From Desulfonatronum thioautotrophicum (GTDB lineage Bacteria; Desulfobacterota; Desulfovibrionia; Desulfovibrionales; Desulfonatronaceae), in assembly GCF_000934745.1 (NCBI RefSeq), contig NZ_JYNO01000001.1, forward strand, positions 744,001 through 808,000: a stretch of DNA of 64,000 nt. The letters are read 5' to 3'. A program made the position numbers and the translations under genes. The notes under the pieces were generated by a model, which did no database searches, had not been told where the DNA came from, and was given only the letters and a program-made list of their open reading frames with translations. Below, piece after piece: positions 17,362-25,451 of the stretch (position 1 is its first letter; each line of letters opens with the position of its first letter).

Positions 17362-17975
17362 CCCCACTCCCTGAGCTGCCGGTAGGTCGGCCCTTCAGGT
17401 GTCAAACGGCTTTCCCAGAGCACCATCCGATCGATGACGATTTCCGGCCAGGAAATGCTGTCCAGGGCGTGCAGCACCTCGGTCCAGGTCGATTGGTGCC
17501 GGGTGTCCTGGGCATGTGAATACGGAGTTCCGCGGGACTTGGCCTGCCGTTTGATCCGGGCCACGGTCAGGTGCGCCAGGAAGGGACGGTGGTCACGGGA
17601 AAATCCCATCTCCGCGCAGCTGTTTTCGACCCTGAAGGCCAGATGACCGACTTTCCGTGCTCCTTTGCCCAGACCGACCCAGAGTATCCGGGGTCTGCGC
17701 AAATCTGGAAAAAATCCCCCACCGCGTCCTTGCACGACAAAACTCTCTCCCACGGCAGGAATTGACATCGCCTGGAGCAGGCCGTCACCCAGACGCTTTG
17801 CCTGGTCCTGCGAAAGTTCTCCCAGAAACTTCAAGGTAAGATGCCAATTTTCCGGTCTGGTCCAGGACACTCCGCCTGTTGACGCGGCGGTCAGTTTCGG
17901 TTGCCATATCCGGATGAATTGCGCCAACAACCGTTGATAGCTCTCCGGCAAGGGCAATCCGATAAAGCAGCGCAT
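17346..17975 (-). CDS. thpR: RNA 2',3'-cyclic phosphodiesterase
   Basis: The 209-residue protein starts MRCFIGLPLPESY and carries both catalytic tetrapeptides of the 2H phosphoesterase superfamily: HLTL (in NWHLTLKFLGEL near residue 48) and HLTV (near 138). LigT/ThpR enzymes open 2',3'-cyclic phosphates on RNA. The ATG at 17975 has a strong GGAGGGAAGGAG site upstream, so the longer frame starting at 18050 is not used. The last codons and stop lie inside the palindromic repeat, so the C-terminus may have been remodelled by it. Confidence 0.88.
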   Translation of the reverse strand: MRCFIGLPLPESYQRLLAQFIRIWQPKLTAASTGGVSWTRPENWHLTLKFLGELSQDQAKRLGDGLLQAMSIPAVGESFVVQGRGGGFFPDLRRPRILWVGLGKGARKVGHLAFRVENSCAEMGFSRDHRPFLAHLTVARIKRQAKSRGTPYSHAQDTRHQSTWTEVLHALDSISWPEIVIDRMVLWESRLTPEGPTYRQLREWGLTAR

Positions 17976-18074
17976 CTCCTTCCCTCCAGATGGGTTTGTT
18001 CTCAACTCCTGCCTGTTGAATGAGCCGGGATGGGAGTGGAAAACTTGCAATTGATCGGCTTTTGATGATTTCCT

Positions 18075-18114
18075 GATTTCGATTTCGATTTCGATTTCGA
18101 TTTCGATTTCGATT
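18075..18114. repeat. Hexanucleotide tandem repeat (GATTTC)6
   Basis: Six perfect head-to-tail copies of GATTTC plus a partial copy lie in the 273-base gap between thpR and the cereblon-like gene. The rest of that gap (17976-18248) shows no convincing gene. Tracts like this change length by slippage; here it is not inside a gene I would call, so any effect would be on spacing of thpR's upstream region. Confidence 0.85.
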
Positions 18115-18248
18115 GCGAAAGGTACAGGTTCAGGAGAGAGATTCGTCTGGGGCGTTTGTGCGGATACGGCAAGGAGAGACGGAGCGTTTTGCTGAAAAAC
18201 GAAGCTGGTCTGTCTTCTTCCTTGAACTCCTCGCCTTGAATCCGGGGG

Positions 18249-18800
18249 TTATGGGGCGGTGTTGTTGTCCAGTACCAGGCGATCCAGGATGAGACCGAAA
18301 AAGCCTTCAACTTCGCCATCCTGGAAGTACCACCCGAGGTGTGCTCCGCAGTTCGCGCAGGCGGCGACCTGCCAGGCGAGACCGGGGAACCAGGAGAATT
18401 CGGCGCAGGGAGGGCTGGCCGGAACCGCTCCCGGGGCTTGGGCAAAGCAGCCGATCTCGAAGACATGTCCATGGGGATTGAAAAATACGTGATCGTGACG
18501 GCCATTGACCGCGATGCGCTGGTCCTCCGTGGTGACCTCCCGCCCGCAGGCCTTGCAGCGCAGGGCCGATTGCCTGGCCTCTCCCGGTGCATCAAACGAT
18601 AGCGTTGAAGGATTTCGCCCCGGGGTGGCCTGGTCCTGACGAAGTAACGTAACGCAGGGCAACCTTGCAGCATGGCTGGTCATTTGACTGGGGTGCATGC
18701 GGGTGAAATAGGCTTGCAAGCGAGCCGTTGGCCGAGGGCGTTTCGATGACAGAACGTCTGCGCGGCAATGCGCGGCACGGTGCCGGGATATTTGCTCCAT
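18249..18800 (-). CDS. Cereblon-like CULT-domain protein
   Basis: Residues 80-165 of the 183-residue protein match the CULT domain, the thalidomide-binding fold of cereblon. Zinc ligands are C82, C85, C148 and C151, and the aromatic cage is W137, W143 and W157. The spacing (6 and 14 residues between tryptophans, 5 from W143 to C148) is the same as human cereblon W380/W386/W400 and C391/C394, and FSWFPGLAW parallels HSWFPGYAW. Bacterial single-domain CULT proteins are known but their role is not; they bind small cyclic imides and similar ligands. The ATG at 18800 lies four bases after the pncC stop. A shorter start is possible, since residues 1-75 look poorly conserved. Confidence 0.82.
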   Translation of the reverse strand: MEQISRHRAAHCRADVLSSKRPRPTARLQAYFTRMHPSQMTSHAARLPCVTLLRQDQATPGRNPSTLSFDAPGEARQSALRCKACGREVTTEDQRIAVNGRHDHVFFNPHGHVFEIGCFAQAPGAVPASPPCAEFSWFPGLAWQVAACANCGAHLGWYFQDGEVEGFFGLILDRLVLDNNTAP

Positions 18801-18804
18801 GATT

Positions 18805-19320
18805 TCAGAACCGGTTTGTAGCGTGATGCTGCAGCAGGGCCACCATGCCTTCAAGGGCGGTTGCGGCGGCCTGTTGTTTGATTTCCAAACGGGTTCCGGA
18901 AAAGCGGTACAGGTCACTGTGCAGGGTCTCGTCCAAAGCCCAGGCAATCCAAACGGTACCCACCGGTTTTTCCGGAGTTCCCCCATCCGGGCCGGCAATC
19001 CCGGAAACAGCCAGGGCGGCCTGGGTACCCAGCAGTTTTCGGACTCCCTGGACCATGGCCAAGACCGTTTCCCGGCTGACAGCGCCATGGGCCGAAAGAA
19101 CGTTTTCCGGCACCTCCAGGACATCCTGCTTGATGCGGTTGGAGTAGGCGACCACGCCCCCGGCGAACCAGCGGGAACTGCCTGGGACATTGGTGGCCTC
19201 GTGGGCAATCAGGCCGCCAGTGCATGATTCCGCGGTGGCCAACAGCGCCATGCGGTCGGACAATGCGGTGCCCAGTGCACTGATGCATTCCGTGGTTTCC
19301 TGTCTACCCGTTGTCTTCAT
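18805..19320 (-). CDS. pncC: Nicotinamide-nucleotide amidohydrolase (CinA C-terminal domain family)
   Basis: The 171-residue protein carries the CinA C-terminal signature: LLATAESCTGGLIAHEATNVPGSS with the conserved serine near residue 33, VVAYSNRIKQDVLEVP, and SGIAGPDGGTPEKPVGTVW near 108. PncC deamidates nicotinamide mononucleotide to nicotinate mononucleotide in pyridine nucleotide salvage. It lacks the N-terminal domain of full CinA. It is followed after four bases by the cereblon-like gene, so the two are probably co-transcribed and possibly coupled. NAD kinase is encoded divergently nearby. Confidence 0.92.
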   Translation of the reverse strand: MKTTGRQETTECISALGTALSDRMALLATAESCTGGLIAHEATNVPGSSRWFAGGVVAYSNRIKQDVLEVPENVLSAHGAVSRETVLAMVQGVRKLLGTQAALAVSGIAGPDGGTPEKPVGTVWIAWALDETLHSDLYRFSGTRLEIKQQAAATALEGMVALLQHHATNRF

Positions 19321-19554
19321 GCCCGTCTTCTCCTCTGCGCCGCATCGTATCGCTTTGCTGCTTTTTATCCTTCTTGATCCATGGGTGCGTAAAGGGTAAT
19401 GGCTTGTCTGGCAAATGGCCAGATAAACCTTTGAGCTATCTTCACTGCGTCTTTCCCATGGTTTTCAGGCCGGCGAGAATCCAGCGCGTGAACCTGTTTT
19501 TTCTCGCGTTCCGAACGCACCGCCCATTGGGGCAACCGTATCAAAGGGGGCGAA

Positions 19555-20403
19555 ATGACCAGGATTCATCCCCGGTCCATTCTGATTGTCGTCAAGCGCG
19601 GCCATGACGAAGCGCTTGGCCTGGCCGAGGAAATAGCCGGTTGGCTGGCCGAACGTGACCTGGATGTGCATGTCACGGAAAACGAGGATGATATTTCCTC
19701 CTGTCTGCCGCGATGCTCGCCAACGTTGACCCTGGTCCTTGGCGGAGACGGGACCATGATCAGCGTGGCCAGAAAAATCTGCGCCAACGATATGGCCGTG
19801 CTGGGGATCAACTTTGCCAGGGTGGGCTTTTTAACAGAGTGTCCGCGTGACGCCTGGCAAGAGGTGCTCACGGAAATTCTTGAACACGGTGCGGTTGTAT
19901 CTACTCGCCTGCTTCTGGATGTTCGTTTGATCCGCGACGATACGGAAATTCTCTCGGCCATTGCGGTGAATGACATCGTTGTCGGACGCAGCAAACTGGC
20001 CCGGTTGATCAACCTGGAACTGTTTTTCGCTACAGAGCGGATCGCCAGCTTGCGTGCCGATGGGCTGATTTTCTCCACGCCTACCGGCGCATCGGCCTAT
20101 TCCTATTCTGCCGGAGGTCCACTGATCCATCCGGAACTGCAGGTCATCTGCGCAACCCCCATCTGCTCGTTTCTCACGGAGATCAAGCCATTCATCTTTC
20201 CAGCTGACCAGTTGATCGGAGTCCGGGTCGACGAGGACACAACCGAGGCCTTTTTGACACTTGATGGACAGTCCGGCTGGCCACTTTGCAAAGGGGATCT
20301 GGTTCAGGTCACCAGGTCGAGCCGTTTCCTGCACCTGGTCCGCTATCCCGGTTCGTCCTACTTCCAGAAACTCAAGGCCAAAGGTTTCCTGCGGGACAGC
20401 TGA
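19555..20403 (+). CDS. nadK: NAD kinase
   Basis: The 282-residue protein has the NAD kinase motif LVLGGDGTMISVAR near residue 62, GINFARVGFLTE near 83, the DGLIFSTPTGASAYSYSAGGPLI segment near 168 and a C-terminal LDGQSGWPL near 238. It phosphorylates NAD to NADP in the cytoplasm. An AAGGGGGCG ribosome binding site lies just upstream of the ATG. The DUF89-like gene follows with one base between stop and start, so the two form an operon. The 234-base gap upstream shows no other feature. Confidence 0.95.
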   Translation: MTRIHPRSILIVVKRGHDEALGLAEEIAGWLAERDLDVHVTENEDDISSCLPRCSPTLTLVLGGDGTMISVARKICANDMAVLGINFARVGFLTECPRDAWQEVLTEILEHGAVVSTRLLLDVRLIRDDTEILSAIAVNDIVVGRSKLARLINLELFFATERIASLRADGLIFSTPTGASAYSYSAGGPLIHPELQVICATPICSFLTEIKPFIFPADQLIGVRVDEDTTEAFLTLDGQSGWPLCKGDLVQVTRSSRFLHLVRYPGSSYFQKLKAKGFLRDS

Positions 20404-20404
20404 A

Positions 20405-22225
20405 ATGTCCACTCGGATGAAAATCGGCTCCTCCCATGACTTCCGTCTGGGACAGGATTCCCGGCTTGACGCCTGGATTCTGCATTTTCTCACTGAAAAC
20501 AATCTGGACCACGCCACGAATCCCCAAGAAAACGCGTCCCCTGAACAGATTCGCTTCATGGTGGATTTGGACGACGACCAGTTTTTTCCAGCCTGCACGG
20601 ATTGGCTGCTTGCCTTTTTGCTCAAGCAGGAACTGGCCTCGGATCTGCGGACCGAATACACCCGCCATTGGCAGAGCATTTTTCGCCTGATCCGTGAACA
20701 GATATCCGATCCCTACCTGCGGGACAAGATTATTGCGTTGTGCCGCTACAAGTTTCGCAGTGCACTGCACTCATCCATCATCATTCCCTCCCGTCTGGTC
20801 AAATGGATGCTGACGATCTTCATGAGCCACAGCGGCCTGGACGATCCCCTGCGGGATCGCAAACGGCGGGCCAATGCCCGGGCATACGCCTTTACCCAGA
20901 CCGCGCTGTATCGCCGGATCGTCAGTGCCTGTCCCCAGGATATCATCGCCTGCAGCAGCATGGACAAACTCCGGGAGGATCTGGATCTGCTTGAACTCAA
21001 GCGCTTGGTGCGGCTGGCCACCCTGCATGGTATCTGGGAAGCCAAGGAATTTCGCCTGCACAAGACCGTGGCTGAATGGACCGATGTGCTTCCGGTTTGG
21101 GAGTCCAAGGAAATTCAACCGGATGCCGAAACGCTGCTGGAAGAGCTGGATGTTGCCTGGCCGGAGTTTGAGGAACTGAGGGGCTATCTCTTCCAGAAGC
21201 GCCATGCCTCCCTGAAGATCCTTTATCTGCCGGGAGAAAGCGGGGCGGTACTTTTTGATTTGCTGATCATCCGCTCCCTGATGCGCCAGGGGCACCGGGT
21301 CATCCTGGCCATGAAGGAAGGATTCGACTTCATGGCCCCCACGGTCTGGGACGCGGACTACGACCCCGTGCTGGCCGAATCCCTGGCGGACGCTTTTTAT
21401 CTCACGGACAATCAGGTCTCCAAGAATGAACTGTTGAAGCGGATTCGGGAAAATCAACTCCTGGTGATATCGGACGGAACACGGGAGCGCCTGAACCTCT
21501 ATCGGACCAGTTTGACCTTTGCCCGGGCCTGGAAGGAGGCGAACCTGGTCATGGCCAATGGTGCCGACCACTATCGCCGGCTGATCAGTGTGAGCCAACG
21601 CTTCACCCGGGACATTGTCGCGTTTTATCGCGACGAGGATGGGATCGTGTCGTTTTCGTGCAAACCTCGCTCTGAACGCATCCGGCACGTTACGGAACGG
21701 GAGCTGCTGGTCAAGGCTGAGAAGCTGATCGAGAGCATGCGTCAAGCCAAGGCCGCGGGCAAGACCGTGATATTTTACAGCGCCATCATCGGCTCCATCC
21801 CCGGACAAACTAAAACAGCCATTGCCGTACTGAACACCTTTGCCGCACATCTGCGCTCCAGGTTGGAACAATCGCTGATCATCAATCCGGCGGAACACTT
21901 TGAGCCGGGCATGGATGGGGATGACTTGATGTACATGTGGGAAAAGGTCCAGCGAAGCGGGTTCATCGACATCTGGCGGTTCCAAACCGTGGAGGATATT
22001 GAGCGCAGCTTCGAACTGATGGGCCAGAAAATGCCCGCGGTATGGAACGGCAAGGACGCCACCTATTCCACGGGGTGCACCAAGGAAATGAAAATCGCCC
22101 TGGACATGCAAAAACGCCATCCCGAACTGCAGATCATCGGCCCCGACCCGGCCAAGTTCTTCCGTCGCCGCGAATACGGCGTGGGCAAGTATTTTGACAT
22201 CAGTCTGGAACGGAACTGGAGGTAG
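20405..22225 (+). CDS. Large DUF89/ARMT1-like protein, function unknown
   Basis: The 606-residue cytoplasmic protein has, from about residue 270, a pattern like DUF89/ARMT1 metal-dependent phosphatases: LYLPGESGAVLFDLLIIRSL (compare DNAGE-x-VFD-xxL in that family), GHRVILAMKEG, VISDGT and NLVMANGADHYRRL. DUF89 proteins hydrolyse phosphorylated metabolites and are proposed to repair damaged ones. Residues 1-260 are helical and unassigned, making this longer than usual DUF89 members. The ATG is one base after the NAD kinase stop, which suggests a link to NADP or its damaged forms, but that is inference. Confidence 0.7.
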   Translation: MSTRMKIGSSHDFRLGQDSRLDAWILHFLTENNLDHATNPQENASPEQIRFMVDLDDDQFFPACTDWLLAFLLKQELASDLRTEYTRHWQSIFRLIREQISDPYLRDKIIALCRYKFRSALHSSIIIPSRLVKWMLTIFMSHSGLDDPLRDRKRRANARAYAFTQTALYRRIVSACPQDIIACSSMDKLREDLDLLELKRLVRLATLHGIWEAKEFRLHKTVAEWTDVLPVWESKEIQPDAETLLEELDVAWPEFEELRGYLFQKRHASLKILYLPGESGAVLFDLLIIRSLMRQGHRVILAMKEGFDFMAPTVWDADYDPVLAESLADAFYLTDNQVSKNELLKRIRENQLLVISDGTRERLNLYRTSLTFARAWKEANLVMANGADHYRRLISVSQRFTRDIVAFYRDEDGIVSFSCKPRSERIRHVTERELLVKAEKLIESMRQAKAAGKTVIFYSAIIGSIPGQTKTAIAVLNTFAAHLRSRLEQSLIINPAEHFEPGMDGDDLMYMWEKVQRSGFIDIWRFQTVEDIERSFELMGQKMPAVWNGKDATYSTGCTKEMKIALDMQKRHPELQIIGPDPAKFFRRREYGVGKYFDISLERNWR

Positions 22226-22230
22226 TCCGA

Positions 22231-23826
22231 TTACGCCGAGGCGCCTGACGCACTCCCGTCCTCCTCCACCTTCCACTCACTCACATTGCGCTTTTCCGTA
22301 TCAAAGTTGATTCCCAGCAGGGTGACTCTCCTGCCCAGACCCCGGTAGGCCAGGGCGTAGCCCTTGTCCCGGATCTGGGCCAGGGCCGCGTCCGCGCTCT
22401 GGTTGCACTTGAATTCGATGATGTAGATCCGTTCCCCTATATGCACCACCAGGTCGATCCGTCCGTCGCAGGTCAGCACCTCGCTACGGGCGTCCACCCC
22501 GGAGGCGCTGACCATCAGGTAGAATACGGTGTGGAAATAGGCCTCGTCGCGTTTGGTTTCCAGTGTGTAGGCGAGATCCTTGAAGATGGCCGTGACCGTG
22601 TCCATGAAGGCGGACAAATCTTCCTGGTGCAGGTATTTGGCCAGCACCCTGAACCGGGAGGATTGAGGCAGGCCCTGGGCGAGGGAGTGCAGCAGCATCT
22701 CCAGAAAGGCAGTCTTCACTTCCTGGTTGGGATAGTCAAAGAAGTACAGGCCGTAGTCGATATTCTTGAGCGTCACATAGCCGGTCTGAAAGAGCAGGGC
22801 TTCGGGCTGGAGGTTTTCCAGCTCATAGGTGCTGAACATGCTCAGTGTGGCCTGCATGTTCTCAATCTCCGGCAGATACCAGTTCCTCTCCCGGAGCAGG
22901 TTGATCAGGAATGTGGGTGTTCCGGTCTCGAACCAGTAGTTGCGGAAGGCCTGTTCCTGGAGAGCGCTCAGAACGGAAAAGGGGTTGTAGACCCGGACGT
23001 CCTTCTCGGAAAAGCGGTATCCATTGTACATCAACCGCAGCTTGTCCAATACCTCCTGGGCCGTCTGGCCGGTCTCCCGAGCGAAATGGGCCGCGTACTC
23101 CGCGAAGCGGGTTTCCAGTTCCTCCTGGGTGTAGCCGAGCATTTCCGCGTAATGGCGGCTCATGGTCAGGTCCGTGAGATTGTTCAACTCCGAAAAGATG
23201 GACACCCGGCTGAACTTGGACACCCCGGTGATGAACACGAAGCGCAGAACGTCGGCCACGTTGTTTTCCTTGATCACCCCGAAAAACTGTTTCAGCTTGT
23301 CACGGTTGCCCTTGGCGATGTCCAATTCCGCCTCGCCCCTGCCCAGGTGATCGATGAGCGGCTTGTCGTATTCATCGACAAGGATCACGACTTTTTGGCC
23401 GGTCTTTTGATGCAGGGCGAGGATCAATTCCATGAACTGCCCTTTGAGCATCGTTGTCCGAATCGGTATGTCGTTGGCCCTCGCGACCAGGCCGATGTGC
23501 TCGTGCAGGCTGGCCGTCAATATTTCCGGCGTCTCGTGGCTGATCCCATTGAAATCCAGCAGGATCACGGGATGCTCGCGCCACTCCCACTCCCCATACT
23601 CCGCAATCCACAAGCCCTCAAACAGCTCCCGCCGGCCTTCGAACAGACAGCGCAACGTGGACACGGTCAGGGACTTGCCGAAGCGCCGGGGCCGAGACAG
23701 GAAGTAATATTCACCCCGGCTGGCCATCTGGTGAATCCACCGGGTCTTGTCCACGTAAAGGTCCTTGTTTTGGCGGATGCTTTCAAAGGAGGATTTACCG
23801 ACGGGCAGATTGGGCAGTCTGGGCAT
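22231..23826 (-). CDS. AAA-ATPase-like / PD-(D/E)XK nuclease-domain protein (PF09820-PF08011 type)
   Basis: The 531-residue protein starts MPRLPNLPVGKSSFESI and has the AAA-ATPase-like features YVDKT, Walker A SRPRRFGKSLTVS with K51 and Walker B VVILVDEYDKPLIDHL near residue 147. The C-terminal PD-(D/E)XK domain (about 440-520) has GRIDLVVHIGERIYIIEFKCNQ, with the D...E-x-K triad. This architecture is common in variable copy number in anaerobes; its function is not established. The ATG at 23826 is preceded by AGGAGCCATC, favouring it over the longer frame from 23898. It converges with the DUF89 gene with five bases between. A deleted copy of this gene lies at 24.8-25.4 kb. Confidence 0.82.
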   Translation of the reverse strand: MPRLPNLPVGKSSFESIRQNKDLYVDKTRWIHQMASRGEYYFLSRPRRFGKSLTVSTLRCLFEGRRELFEGLWIAEYGEWEWREHPVILLDFNGISHETPEILTASLHEHIGLVARANDIPIRTTMLKGQFMELILALHQKTGQKVVILVDEYDKPLIDHLGRGEAELDIAKGNRDKLKQFFGVIKENNVADVLRFVFITGVSKFSRVSIFSELNNLTDLTMSRHYAEMLGYTQEELETRFAEYAAHFARETGQTAQEVLDKLRLMYNGYRFSEKDVRVYNPFSVLSALQEQAFRNYWFETGTPTFLINLLRERNWYLPEIENMQATLSMFSTYELENLQPEALLFQTGYVTLKNIDYGLYFFDYPNQEVKTAFLEMLLHSLAQGLPQSSRFRVLAKYLHQEDLSAFMDTVTAIFKDLAYTLETKRDEAYFHTVFYLMVSASGVDARSEVLTCDGRIDLVVHIGERIYIIEFKCNQSADAALAQIRDKGYALAYRGLGRRVTLLGINFDTEKRNVSEWKVEEDGSASGASA

Positions 23827-23881
23827 GATGGCTCCTGGTATCGGGCCGGGTCGCTGGGGGGCCATGTCCCGTTCCAACGAC

Positions 23882-23950
23882 GCATGGCTCTTGGGCAAGA
23901 CCTACATTGGCCCATGGAGGGAATCAAGAAGGCTTTTGCCCTGGAAAACC
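23882..23950. repeat. Upstream flank of the AAA/PD-(D/E)XK gene, duplicated at 25317-25386
   Basis: The segment running GCATGGCTCTTGGGCAAG to CTTTTGCCCTGGAAAACC recurs with few changes at 25317-25386. Each copy lies just upstream of a copy of the gene, so the duplicated unit included the promoter region. The gap 23827-24159 otherwise shows no gene; a short open stretch (MHSLDDYLEH...) near 24110 on the minus strand is too short to call. Confidence 0.7.
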
Positions 23951-24159
23951 TGCGCATACTCGTGGGGAGTGGCGGTTTCCTTGCAGGACTTGATCTGCAT
24001 GGTGTTGAGCCACACGGGGATTCTGGCGAAGGAATCAGTAATCCGCGTTACTCAATGGAAAATATCGTCAATCTTGGATTTTCTTCTGTATGCTCAAGAT
24101 AGTCATCCAGGGAATGCATGATCGCTGACTCAAGCAATTTTTAATGATGATGCGCTTCA

Positions 24160-24405
24160 TTACAACGTCTTGGCCTGCTTTCGGTTTTTATACTTTTCGG
24201 CAATGGCACTGAATTTGCCCTGAATGCTTGGAGAGTGAAGAGTTTTCGTCGCTATCTGGTTGAACCGTTTTTCCTCGGATTCTTCTTCCAGAAAATCACG
24301 GACTCTATTGTAGTTTTCAATGAGTAGATGAGCGAGTCTGTCCTGCTCTTCGGGGCTGAAATTCATTGAAAGTACGGAAAATGCTTCTTTTAGTGATTTT
24401 GTCAT
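24160..24405 (-). CDS. Small 81-aa helical protein, antitoxin-like
   Basis: The protein reads MTKSLKEAFSVLSMNFSPEEQDRLAHLLIENY..., a charged helical pattern with the SPEEQDRLAHLL motif seen in many short antitoxin-like or orphan proteins next to toxin genes. The C-terminus is basic (EKYKNRKQAKTL). There is no clear ribosome binding site, and base composition here is lower in GC than the neighbours, in line with an accessory region. No intact toxin follows downstream. I cannot name a family. Confidence 0.4.
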   Translation of the reverse strand: MTKSLKEAFSVLSMNFSPEEQDRLAHLLIENYNRVRDFLEEESEEKRFNQIATKTLHSPSIQGKFSAIAEKYKNRKQAKTL

Positions 24406-24789
24406 ATCTATCTGTCTTGGTCACGGATGTGCATGGTCCCGGCGTTCCTGCTTGCATTCCGCGAATGCCGTTTACTGCAAGTTGCCGCTCTTCAATCTTT
24501 CCAGATAAGCCTCGACCAAAAAGTGATTTTGTCTTCCGCGGGAAAGATGCGGAAGCCAAAAGACTCGCCGCCCGTCGTACCGCCTATCGGCGATATTGAT
24601 TCCACCCGACAGGGTGAGCAATGTTTTTGGAAAGCAGCTTTTTCCCTGCTTTCCAAAATCTTTTCTTTGGCGCACTTCGCGTCTTAAGCGACCAACGGGA
24701 GCGGGCGGTTCGATTCTTCATCTGACGAATAAAACAATTTTCCGCTCCCGAAAAAGTGTCAACCAGTTTTTCCTGAAAAATGAACCAGC
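24406..24789. other. Gene-poor stretch in accessory region
   Basis: No frame here gives a recognisable protein on either strand. Short frames on both strands lack start signals and conserved motifs. The stretch is AT-richer than the core genes and lies next to broken nuclease-family genes, so it is probably decayed sequence. Confidence 0.5.
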
Positions 24790-25316
24790 CCGAGATTACT
24801 TCCAGCAGGGAGTAGGCTTGTCGGATGTCCTTGTTGTCCTGGGCGAGCATTTTGATGACCTCCTGTGATTCGCCGTCGACGAAAAGCATCCACTGGACCA
24901 GGGGATCTTCTGTTTGTCGGAGAGGATGGCTTCCCGCGGCATGGGGAGTTCCAGGAAGTGGACTTCCAGCACGTCGGTCAGGCGGTGTGGCCCGTGGTGT
25001 CTTCGGTGAGGTGAAAACAGGAGTGCAGGCGCCAGTCCGGGGTGCAATGCAGGGCGTAGCCCTTGTGCCGGATCTGGGCCAGGGCCGCGTCCGCGTTCTG
25101 GTTGCACTTGAATTCGATGATGTAGATCCGCCCTCCGAGGTGCGGCACCAGGTCGATCCGCCCCTCGCGGGTCAAGACCTCGCTTCTGGCATCCACCCCG
25201 GAGGCGCTGACCATCAGGTAGAACACGGTGTGGAAAAACGCCTCGTCGCGTTTGGTTTCCAGGGTGTAGGCGATGTCCTTGAAAATGACCGTGACCGTGT
25301 CCATGAAGGCCGATGG
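24790..25316 (-). pseudogene. Mosaic remnant: AAA/PD-(D/E)XK gene tail joined to an Rpn/PD-(D/E)XK transposase-family tail
   Basis: From 25316 leftwards the frame encodes AFMDTVTVIFKDIAYTLETK and on through ARSEVLTREGRIDLV to YIIEFKCNQNADAALAQIR. This is nearly identical to the C-terminal domain of the intact gene at 22.2-23.8 kb; the whole ATPase part is missing. After KGYAL the sequence switches to WRLHSCFHLTEDTTGH, then across frame changes to LTDVLEVHFLELP and MLFVDGESQEVIKMLAQDNKDIRQAY. These are typical segments of Rpn-type recombination-promoting nucleases (PDDEXK_2). At least two frameshifts break that second part. The remnant is therefore an internally deleted duplicate fused to another degraded nuclease gene. 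Confidence 0.7.
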
Positions 25317-25386
25317 GCATGGCCTCTTTGGCAAGACCTGCATTGGCCTATGGAGGGAATCAAGAAGGCTGTTGGCCTGGAAAACC
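25317..25386. repeat. Second copy of the AAA/PD-(D/E)XK upstream flank
   Basis: This segment repeats 23882-23950 with only scattered differences and sits just before the truncated gene copy, as the original sits before the intact gene. It marks one end of an old duplication whose interior was later deleted. Confidence 0.7.
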
Positions 25387-25451
25387 CGTAGACCTTTGAA
25401 GGTGGAGCAGCCTGGCAGGCGGCTCTTCAGGGCGCGGGAACGATCCGTCAA

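Noticed and set aside
23162-24102. Plus-strand frames opposite the AAA/PD-(D/E)XK gene, including one running to 24102
   Set aside because: No conserved motif, and the minus-strand reading is a known architecture with Walker and nuclease motifs.
24204-24219. Sigma-54-like TGGCACTGAATTTGCC on the plus strand
   Set aside because: It fits the consensus but lies inside a minus-strand gene in a decayed region, and no convincing plus-strand gene follows. Probably chance.
24366-24599. Plus-strand 77-residue frame beginning with a signal-peptide-like stretch (MKVRKMLLLVILSYL)
   Set aside because: TTG start without a ribosome site, no recognisable mature part, antisense to the small helical protein. 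Not enough to call.
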